This document shows positions 58,380 to 64,000 of a stretch of 64,000 nucleotides of DNA, in pieces. The position numbers were made by a program, and so were the translations under genes. The stretch's first letter is position 1. Each line of letters begins with the position of its first letter. The stretch is from an uncultured Oscillospiraceae bacterium (GTDB lineage: Bacteria > Bacillota > Clostridia > Oscillospirales > Oscillospiraceae): contig CAKTTB010000005.1 of assembly GCA_934613505.1 (NCBI GenBank), positions 1 through 64,000 of the forward strand, read 5' to 3'. Below the pieces are notes generated by a model that was given only the letters and a program-made list of their open reading frames with translations, did no database searches and had not been told where the DNA came from.

Positions 58380-59108
58380 ATGTCTGATTGGCTTGCAAAG
58401 GTGGCAAAGGACTTTATCACCTGCTTTATCACCAAGGATCGCTGGAAATATATCGTAAAGGGTCTGGGGAACACGCTGCAGATCGCGCTGGTCGCCGTGC
58501 TTCTGGGCATTCTGATCGGCACGATCGTCGCGATCATCCGCTCGACCCATGACAAAACGCACGAGACGATGCGCCCCGGCATCGGCCGGACGCTTCTGAA
58601 CATTGCCGACTGGCTGTGCAAGGTCTATCTGACCGTCATCCGCGGCACGCCGGTCATGATCCAGATCCTCATCATGTTCTTCGTCATCTTCTCCTCCGCG
58701 CGTGACGGCACGCCCGTCGCCATGCTGACGTTCGGCATCAACTCCGGCGCATATGTCGCCGAGATCATCCGCGGCGGCATCATGGCCGTCGACGAGGGGC
58801 AGAACGAAGCCGGGCGCTCGCTTGGTCTCAACTTCGCGCAGACCATGCTCTATATCATCATCCCGCAGGCACTCAAAAACGTCCTGCCCGCGCTGGCCAA
58901 TGAGTTCATCGTCCTTCTGAAGGAGACCTCGGTCGCCTGCTACGTGGCCGTCAACGACCTGACCAAGGGCGGCGAGATCATCCGCTCCCAGACCTATATT
59001 CAGGCCATGCCGCTGCTGATCGTCGCAGCGCTGTACCTCATCATGGTCGTCTTCTTCTCGCATCTGGTAAGCAAGCTGGAAAGGAGGCTGCGCAGCAGTG
59101 ACCACTGA
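58380..59108 (+). CDS. polar amino acid ABC transporter permease
   Basis: The 242-residue membrane protein has the HisM/GlnP layout with about five membrane segments: [40 protein letters not shown], and the ATPase-coupling EAA motif in [25 protein letters not shown] longer N-terminus and an inserted [13 protein letters not shown] loop are minor differences. It ends in an 11-base overlap with the ATPase gene, so the pair is co-translated. Confidence 0.94.
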   Translation: MSDWLAKVAKDFITCFITKDRWKYIVKGLGNTLQIALVAVLLGILIGTIVAIIRSTHDKTHETMRPGIGRTLLNIADWLCKVYLTVIRGTPVMIQILIMFFVIFSSARDGTPVAMLTFGINSGAYVAEIIRGGIMAVDEGQNEAGRSLGLNFAQTMLYIIIPQALKNVLPALANEFIVLLKETSVACYVAVNDLTKGGEIIRSQTYIQAMPLLIVAALYLIMVVFFSHLVSKLERRLRSSDH

Positions 59109-59844
59109 CGTTCTGATCCAGGTCCAGGACCTGAAAAAACATTTCCCCGGTGCAACGCCCATCAAGGCGCTCGACGGCGTTTCCGTCGACATCAAAAAGG
59201 GTGAGGTTGTCGTTGTGATCGGCCCGTCCGGCTCCGGCAAATCCACGTTTTTGCGCTGCCTCAACCTGCTCGAGGTCCCGACCGGGGGCCGTATCCTCTT
59301 TGACGGCGTGGATATCACCGACAAGAGCTGCAACATCAACCTCCACCGGCAGAAGATGGGCATGGTGTTCCAGCATTTCAATCTCTTCCCGCACATGACC
59401 ATCCTGCGCAACATGACGCTCGCACCCATGAAGCTGCTGCACAGATCGCAGCAGGACGCGGAGGCACAGGCACTGAAGCTTCTGCAGCGCGTCGGTCTCG
59501 GCGACCGCGGGGACGCCTATCCCTCCCAGCTTTCCGGCGGCCAGAAGCAGCGCGTGGCCATCGTCCGCGCGCTCATGATGGAGCCGGAGGTCATGCTCTT
59601 CGACGAGCCGACGAGCGCGCTCGACCCGGAGATGGTCGGCGAGGTGCTTGAGGTCATGAAGGAGCTGGCGCACGACGGCATGACGATGGTCGTCGTCACG
59701 CACGAGATGGGCTTCGCCCACGAGGTCGGCAGCCGCGTTCTGTTCATGGCGGACGGCAGGCTCGTCGAGCAGGGTACCCCGGAAGCCATATTCGAGCATC
59801 CGCAGAACCCCCGTCTGCAGGATTTTCTGGGCAAGGTATTATAA
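59098..59844 (+). CDS. polar amino acid ABC transporter ATP-binding protein
   Basis: This 248-residue ATPase of the GlnQ/HisP type has Walker [19 protein letters not shown], the Q loop [13 protein letters not shown], signature [15 protein letters not shown], Walker [15 protein letters not shown] and the switch histidine in [12 protein letters not shown]. It starts with GTG 59098, ten bases after AAAGGAGG. It closes the three-gene operon and is followed by a strong terminator. Confidence 0.95.
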   Translation: MTTDVLIQVQDLKKHFPGATPIKALDGVSVDIKKGEVVVVIGPSGSGKSTFLRCLNLLEVPTGGRILFDGVDITDKSCNINLHRQKMGMVFQHFNLFPHMTILRNMTLAPMKLLHRSQQDAEAQALKLLQRVGLGDRGDAYPSQLSGGQKQRVAIVRALMMEPEVMLFDEPTSALDPEMVGEVLEVMKELAHDGMTMVVVTHEMGFAHEVGSRVLFMADGRLVEQGTPEAIFEHPQNPRLQDFLGKVL

Positions 59845-59850
59845 TCTACA

Positions 59851-59884
59851 AGGGACGCGCCGCAGGGCGCGTCCCTGTTTTTTA
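59851..59884 (+). terminator. intrinsic terminator of the amino acid transporter operon
   Basis: AGGGACGCGCC pairs with GGCGCGTCCCT around a short GCAG loop and is followed by GTTTTTT. Confidence 0.9.
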
Positions 59885-59965
59885 TTCCGGCACAAAAAAG
59901 CCTTGACTTCCGCCGCGATTGCAGGCACTATAAAAGAAAAACCACCTTGAAAGGAAGCATCCGCT

Positions 59966-60862
59966 GTGCAGGTTGTCAATTTTGGTTCTCTCAATATCGA
60001 TCATGTCTACGCCGTCGAGCATTTCTGCCGCGCGGGCGAGACCATCCACACAGGAAGCTATACGCAGAGCGTCGGCGGGAAAGGACTGAACCAGTCCATC
60101 GCCGTGGCCAGAAGCGGCCAGCCGCTGTTTCACGCGGGCGCGCTCGGCGCGGGCGGCGAGCAGCTGGAAAAGACGCTGACGGCCTGCGGCGTCGATCTGC
60201 GCTATCTGCAGCATGTCGCCACGACGCAGGGCCACGCCATCATTCAGGTGCAGCCGGACGGTCAGAACTGCATTTTCCTCTACGGCGGCTCCAACCAGTC
60301 CATCGGCCCGGACGAGATCGACGCGGTGCTGTCCCACTTTACCGCGGGCGACTATCTGCTGCTGCAGAACGAAATTTCGAACCTCCCCTATCTTCTGCGT
60401 GCCGCCGCGGCGCGCGGGCTCCGGATCGTGCTGAACGCCTCGCCGATCAGCGAGTGGCTGCTGGAAGCGGATCTGTCCTGCCTCGACTGGCTCGTCGTCA
60501 ATGAGGTCGAATGCGCGGCGCTCGCGCACTGCGACGATCCGGACGCGGGCTATGCGGCGCTCAGGGCGCGTTATCCCGGCATCGGCATTCTTCTGACGCT
60601 GGGCGAAAGCGGCTCCGTCAGCTGGAAGGACAGCGAGGAGATCCGCCAGCAGGCCTACCCTGTCCACGCTGTCGACACGACCGGCGCAGGCGACACGTTC
60701 ATGGGCTATTTTGTCGGCTGTCTGGCACAGGGCATGGACCGCAAAGACGCCATGCAGTATGCCGCCATGGCGTCCTCCATCGCGGTCACGCGTCCCGGCG
60801 CAGCTGCCTCCATCCCCGAAATGCCCGAGGTCCGCGCCGCCGTTCAGGCGCTGCGGGCATAA
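59966..60862 (+). CDS. PfkB/ribokinase family sugar kinase
   Basis: The 298-residue protein resembles ribokinase: VNFGSLNIDHVYAVEHF at the N-terminus, GGKGLNQSIAVARSG with the substrate-binding motif, VVNEVECAAL in the middle and DTTGAGDTFMGYFVG with the catalytic aspartate. It phosphorylates ribose or a similar sugar. It starts with GTG 59966, eight bases after AAAGGAAG; a later ATG would cut the first strand. It is a single-gene unit bounded by terminators, with no sugar transporter beside it. Confidence 0.9.
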   Translation: MQVVNFGSLNIDHVYAVEHFCRAGETIHTGSYTQSVGGKGLNQSIAVARSGQPLFHAGALGAGGEQLEKTLTACGVDLRYLQHVATTQGHAIIQVQPDGQNCIFLYGGSNQSIGPDEIDAVLSHFTAGDYLLLQNEISNLPYLLRAAAARGLRIVLNASPISEWLLEADLSCLDWLVVNEVECAALAHCDDPDAGYAALRARYPGIGILLTLGESGSVSWKDSEEIRQQAYPVHAVDTTGAGDTFMGYFVGCLAQGMDRKDAMQYAAMASSIAVTRPGAAASIPEMPEVRAAVQALRA

Positions 60863-60875
60863 TCACAACGGCATA

Positions 60876-60918
60876 CCGTCCGAACCGCTCTTCCATGCGC
60901 GGTTCGGACGGTTTTTTT
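60876..60918 (+). terminator. intrinsic terminator after the ribokinase-like gene
   Basis: CCGTCCGAACCG and CGGTTCGGACGG form a perfect 12-base stem, followed by seven T residues. Confidence 0.92.
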
Positions 60919-61196
60919 GATTTTTGTTCCGCGCGTTATACAATTCCGCCCGAATCGCATGATTTTCCGCACATTGGAACATTTTTCGCTTATATATCTT
61001 TTTTGAAATCACTTATGTATGGTTTTATATCGATATATTTATGTCGATTTTATTGATCGAAAATCCGTCAATGTGAACAGAAAATCAGAAAAAACTTGAT
61101 TTTTTCAAAAAGTCTGTTATCTTAAAAGCATGTGGACCGGCAGCATATCCGGCTGTCCGGTGAAAGGACTGTACCGGATTGCACAGGGATCTTTTC
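60919..61196 (+). promoter_or_regulatory. AT-rich upstream region of the apbE/rnf operon
   Basis: This gap is clearly more AT-rich than its surroundings and holds no gene. It contains the perfect palindrome TATATCGATATA at 61026-61037, two further GTCGAT/GATCGA copies within 30 bases, and a possible promoter TTGATT (61096-61101), 16 bases, TATCTT (61118-61123). The repeated TCGAT core may be a regulator site for the operon. Confidence 0.5.
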
Positions 61197-62195
61197 ATGA
61201 AACATTTCCAGCTTCTTCTTATTTTCTGCCTGCCGCTGCTGCTCCTGACCGGCTGCGCAGCCTCCGGCAGCTCGCGTGAATTTTTCGCCATGGACACCGT
61301 CATGCAGGCCACGGCCTACGGCTCCGGTGCGGACGATGCCCTGCAGGCGGCGGAAGAAGAGATCTACCGGCTGGAGCAGCTTTTTTCCTGTCAGGCGTCC
61401 GAGGCAGAGCTTGCCCGCTGCAACCGCGCAGGACAGCTGACCGTCAGCGCCGAGACCTCCGCGCTGGTGCAGACGGCGCTCGATCTTTCCGAGGCGACCG
61501 GCGGCGCATATGACCCGACGCTCTATCCCCTGAGCCTCGCATGGGGCTTTTCCGGCGGAGCTTACCGCGTCCCGGACGCGGAGGAGCTGCGCTCGCTTCT
61601 TGCCGTGACCGGCGCATCCCGCGTCAGTGTGAACGGCTGCCGCGTCACCCTGCAGCCCGGCACACAGCTCGATCTCGGCGGCATTGCCAAGGGCTACGCC
61701 GCGGGGCAGCTCCGGAAGCTCTTTACGGAAGCCGGCGTCCGCTCCGCGATCCTCTCGCTGGGCGGCAATATTGCCGCCGTCGGCACCAAGCCGGACGGCA
61801 GCGACTGGCAGGTCGGTCTGCAGGATCCGGAAAACCCTGATACATATTTCGGCATTCTGTCCGTCCGCGACGCGTGCGTCGTCACCTCCGGCGGCTACCA
61901 GCGCTATTTTGAGCAGGACGGCGTGCGCTATCATCATATTCTCGACCCCAAGACCGGTTGCCCTGCGGAAAGCGGGCTCCTGTCCGTCAGCGTCGTCTCG
62001 GAGGACGATACGCTGGCCGACGCTCTTTCCACGGCCCTGTTCGTCATGGGCTTTGACGAGGGTCAGGCTCTCTGGCGTTCCGGTACGCTTCCCTTTGAAG
62101 CCGTCTGGATGCTGCAGGACGGCAGCGTTTATCTGACGCCCGGCCTTTCCGGCAGCTACCGCTCCGAGCGTGCGTTTCAGGTGATCGCATCATGA
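61197..62195 (+). CDS. apbE: FAD:protein FMN transferase (ApbE)
   Basis: This 332-residue lipoprotein (MKHFQLLLIFCLPLLLLTGC) is an ApbE flavin transferase. FFAMDTVMQATAYGSG at the N-terminus, LSEATGGAYDPTLYPLSLAWGF, LDLGGIAKGYAAGQL with the flavin-binding motif, and DACVVTSGGYQRYFEQDG with HHILDPKTGCPAESG are all present. It attaches FMN to threonines of RnfG and RnfD, which fits the Rnf genes starting 1.9 kb downstream. ATG 61197 is preferred to a TTG at 61179. It overlaps the NusG-II gene by ATGA. Confidence 0.95.
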   Translation: MKHFQLLLIFCLPLLLLTGCAASGSSREFFAMDTVMQATAYGSGADDALQAAEEEIYRLEQLFSCQASEAELARCNRAGQLTVSAETSALVQTALDLSEATGGAYDPTLYPLSLAWGFSGGAYRVPDAEELRSLLAVTGASRVSVNGCRVTLQPGTQLDLGGIAKGYAAGQLRKLFTEAGVRSAILSLGGNIAAVGTKPDGSDWQVGLQDPENPDTYFGILSVRDACVVTSGGYQRYFEQDGVRYHHILDPKTGCPAESGLLSVSVVSEDDTLADALSTALFVMGFDEGQALWRSGTLPFEAVWMLQDGSVYLTPGLSGSYRSERAFQVIAS

Positions 62196-62560
62196 AGCAG
62201 AGAACATGGATCCTTATTTTTGCGGCGCTGGCCGCCGCGTGCCTGCTCGTGTGGCTTCTGCCGGGCAGGCAGGCGAAGCTCGCCGCCGTCTATCAGGATG
62301 GGCAGCTCATCGCGCAGCTCGACCCGCATAAGGACACGCAGCTGCGCGTCAGCGGCCCGGCTGGCGAGAATATCATCACCGTATCCGGCGGCGAGATCCG
62401 CGTCACAAAGGCGGACTGCCCCGATCAGCTCTGCGTGCTGCATGGGCCGCTCGCCGAGCGCGGCGGGCCGATTGTCTGTCTGCCGAACCATCTGTCCGTG
62501 CAGTGGCTGCACGGCAGCTCCGGCGTCGACGCCGTCAGCGGAACAGGAGGTCTTTCATGA
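62192..62560 (+). CDS. NusG domain II-containing protein
   Basis: The 122-residue protein has one N-terminal membrane segment (TWILIFAALAAACLLVWLL) and a small beta-rich domain: VYQDGQLIAQLDPHKDTQLR, IITVSGGEIRVTKADCPDQLC and GGPIVCLPNHLSVQW. This is the NusG_II type that is regularly encoded with ApbE, Gx transporter and Rnf genes in Clostridia. The DCPDQLCV cysteines are typical. The role is unknown but probably belongs with membrane redox assembly. It overlaps both neighbours by ATGA. Confidence 0.88.
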   Translation: MKQRTWILIFAALAAACLLVWLLPGRQAKLAAVYQDGQLIAQLDPHKDTQLRVSGPAGENIITVSGGEIRVTKADCPDQLCVLHGPLAERGGPIVCLPNHLSVQWLHGSSGVDAVSGTGGLS

Positions 62561-63099
62561 AGCTTCGCAAGCTGACGCTGACCGCCGTTCTGACCGCTGC
62601 GGCGCTCGTCATGTTCGTCCTGGAAAGCCAGCTGCCGCCGCTGACCATGATCCCCGGCATCAAGCCCGGGCTTTCCAATATCTTTACACTGTTCACCATG
62701 GAAGCGCTCGGACCGGGCTGGGCCTTTGGCCTGTTCCTGGTCCGCGTGGTGCTGGGGAGCATGATCACCGGTCAGCTCTCCGCGCTTTTTTACAGTCTGG
62801 CGGGCGGACTTGCCGCGTATGCGGTGATGCTCGCCCTGCGGCGGCCGCTTCACGGCCCGCAGCTGTGGGTCCGGAGCGTGCTGTGTGCCATCACGCACAA
62901 TCTCGGACAGCTGGCTGCGGCGTCCGTCATTGCCGCGACCCGCGCAGTATGGTATTACCTGCCGGTCCTGACACTGGCAGCGATAGCGGCCGGGGCCTTT
63001 ACCGGCCTCTGCGCGCAGCTGATCCTCAGCCGCCTGCGCAGAGCCGGATTCGTCCCGGCGAAAACGAGTAAGAGGAGGAAACAAACGGATGAGACCTAA
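62557..63099 (+). CDS. Gx transporter family membrane protein
   Basis: This 180-residue protein has about five membrane segments and fits the Gx transporter (heptaprenyl diphosphate synthase component I-like) family: KLTLTAVLTAAALVMFVLES, PGIKPGLSNIFTLFTMEALG, FLVRVVLGSMITGQLSALFY and ITHNLGQLAAASVIA. In Clostridia it is usual beside rnf genes and resembles ECF S components in general shape. Its transported ligand is not known. ACAGGAGG precedes ATG 62557 and it overlaps the rnfC start by 11 bases. Confidence 0.85.
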   Translation: MKLRKLTLTAVLTAAALVMFVLESQLPPLTMIPGIKPGLSNIFTLFTMEALGPGWAFGLFLVRVVLGSMITGQLSALFYSLAGGLAAYAVMLALRRPLHGPQLWVRSVLCAITHNLGQLAAASVIAATRAVWYYLPVLTLAAIAAGAFTGLCAQLILSRLRRAGFVPAKTSKRRKQTDET

Positions 63100-64000
63100 A
63101 ATGCATGGCGTACACGTGCCGAACCGCAAATATACGGCGGAGTTGGCCGCGCTGCGCCTGCCCATCCCGGAGACAGTGGAGATCCCGATGTCCATGCACA
63201 TCGGCGCGCCCGCCATTCCGGTCGTCAAGCCCGGCGACAAGGTCAAGGTCGGGCAGCTCATCGGCAAGGCCGGCGGCTTCGTCTCCGCGCCCATCTATGC
63301 CAGCGTATCCGGCACCGTCAAAAAGATCAACCAGGCAGTCGCCTCCAGCGGCCGTCTGATGCAGACCGTCGTCATCGAATCCGACGGCGAGCAGACGCTT
63401 CTGGAGGAGCTTCACCCGCCGAAGCTCGACACCATGCAGGACTTTCTCGACGCCGTCCGCGAAAGTGGCCTTGTCGGTCTCGGCGGCGCGGGCTTCCCGA
63501 CCGTCGTCAAGCTGACCGTCAAGAACCTGGAGCAGGTCAAGGCCGTCATCATCAACGGCGCGGAGTGCGAGCCGTACATCACCTCCGACACCCGCACGAT
63601 GCTCGACCGCTCGCAGGAGGTCCTCGAGGGCGCGCGGCTGGTGCAGCATTTCCTGCAGGTCAAGCGCGTGATCTTCGCGATCGAAGACAACAAGCCCTTC
63701 TGTGTCCGGACCTACCGCAAGCTTGTCAAGGACGAGCCGTGCATGGAGGTATGCCCCCTCAAATCGCTCTACCCGCAGGGCGGCGAAAAAGTGCTGATCT
63801 ACAACACCATCGGTGAGGTCGTCCCCGAGGGCAAGCTCCCGCTGGACGTCGGCGCGATCGTCCTCAACTGCACCACGCTCGCCAACATCGCGCGGTACTG
63901 CAAGACCGGCATCCCGCTCGTTGAAAAGTGCATCACGGTCGACGGCTCCGCCGTCGCCAAGCCGAAGAACGTCATCGTCCCCATCGGCATGCGCATCGGC
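63089..64000 (+). CDS. rnfC: Rnf complex subunit RnfC (3' end outside window)
   Basis: The visible 304 codons are the N-terminal part of RnfC, the NADH- and flavin-binding subunit of the Rnf ion-pumping ferredoxin:NAD oxidoreductase. MRPKMHGVHVPNRKYTAEL, IGAPAIPVVKPGDKVKVGQL (barrel-sandwich part), SGLVGLGGAGFPTVVKL, INGAECEPYITSDTRTML and the flavin/NADH-binding middle are clear; the two 4Fe-4S motifs lie beyond the edge. GAGGAGG precedes ATG 63089. rnfD, rnfG, rnfE, rnfA and rnfB are expected downstream. Confidence 0.95.
   Translation, partial: MRPKMHGVHVPNRKYTAELAALRLPIPETVEIPMSMHIGAPAIPVVKPGDKVKVGQLIGKAGGFVSAPIYASVSGTVKKINQAVASSGRLMQTVVIESDGEQTLLEELHPPKLDTMQDFLDAVRESGLVGLGGAGFPTVVKLTVKNLEQVKAVIINGAECEPYITSDTRTMLDRSQEVLEGARLVQHFLQVKRVIFAIEDNKPFCVRTYRKLVKDEPCMEVCPLKSLYPQGGEKVLIYNTIGEVVPEGKLPLDVGAIVLNCTTLANIARYCKTGIPLVEKCITVDGSAVAKPKNVIVPIGMRIG

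Noticed and set aside
1..64000. tRNA, rRNA, CRISPR array, prophage or insertion sequence
   Set aside because: No GTTCGAATC-type T-loop with a matching acceptor stem, no regular spacer array, no integrase or transposase frame was found.

Overview
This 64 kb window is GC-rich, densely packed bacterial chromosome. Signs of a Gram-positive host of the Clostridia, most like the Oscillospiraceae/Ruminococcaceae gut lineages, are: AGGAGG-type ribosome binding sites before most genes, lipobox-bearing binding proteins, a DivIVA-like protein, a YhaM-like nuclease, the start of an Rnf operon, NADP-type glutamate dehydrogenase and a cobalamin riboswitch with an intrinsic terminator. No rRNA, tRNA, CRISPR array, transposase or phage gene was found. 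Species-level assignment is not possible from this window.

Layout. 0-9.4 kb: housekeeping and repair genes (ABC-F fragment, methyltransferase, palindrome-rich spacer, MBL hydrolase, SprT-like protein, radical SAM enzyme, UvrD-type helicase, exonuclease III, DivIVA-like protein, YhaM-like nuclease). 9.5-29.2 kb: a large carbohydrate locus. A leftward arm carries a ribose-type ABC transporter, three DeoC-family aldolases, an FGGY kinase and a DUF4432 epimerase-like protein. A rightward arm carries two TIM-barrel sugar epimerases, an amidohydrolase, a YjbQ protein, a PfkB kinase, a Gfo/Idh/MocA oxidoreductase and a second FGGY kinase. Between them lies a rare regulator: a LacI DNA-binding and sensor unit fused to an extracellular-type solute-binding domain. 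A GatZ-like protein lies at the left edge.

29.3-41.3 kb: a second accessory block. The leftward operon is a glycerate-2-kinase-like protein, an enolase paralogue with altered active-site residues, and GdhA. An AraC regulator divides it from a rightward operon of an ornithine-cyclodeaminase-family reductase, a DAACS symporter, a cytoplasmic gamma-glutamyltransferase-like protein, two half-size chromate-type transporters and a LarA-like protein. The substrate is not known; the set looks like an undescribed route for an amino or hydroxy acid.

41.4-49.6 kb: a sugar-acid type operon (phosphotriesterase-like, shikimate-dehydrogenase-like, cupin phosphoglucose isomerase, 2-hydroxyacid dehydrogenase, KDPG aldolase) under a GntR/UTRA regulator with two matching operators. 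It is followed by a scrambled 2 kb: an HpcH/HpaI aldolase and an alcohol dehydrogenase joined head to head, both lacking their 5' ends; an intact SDR; and the start of a small membrane protein fused to the C-terminal part of ProC, with an apparent one-base frameshift. This is either real rearrangement or an assembly chimera.

49.6-64 kb: TrmH-type methyltransferase and a phosphoglycolate phosphatase-like gene with overlapping divergent promoters; a DtxR-type regulator with a 35-residue membrane protein; a PadR/HAAS/lipoprotein trio; a corrinoid ABC transporter under a cobalamin riboswitch; a polar amino acid ABC transporter; a PfkB kinase; and, at the right edge, ApbE, a NusG-II protein, a Gx-transporter protein and the first part of RnfC.
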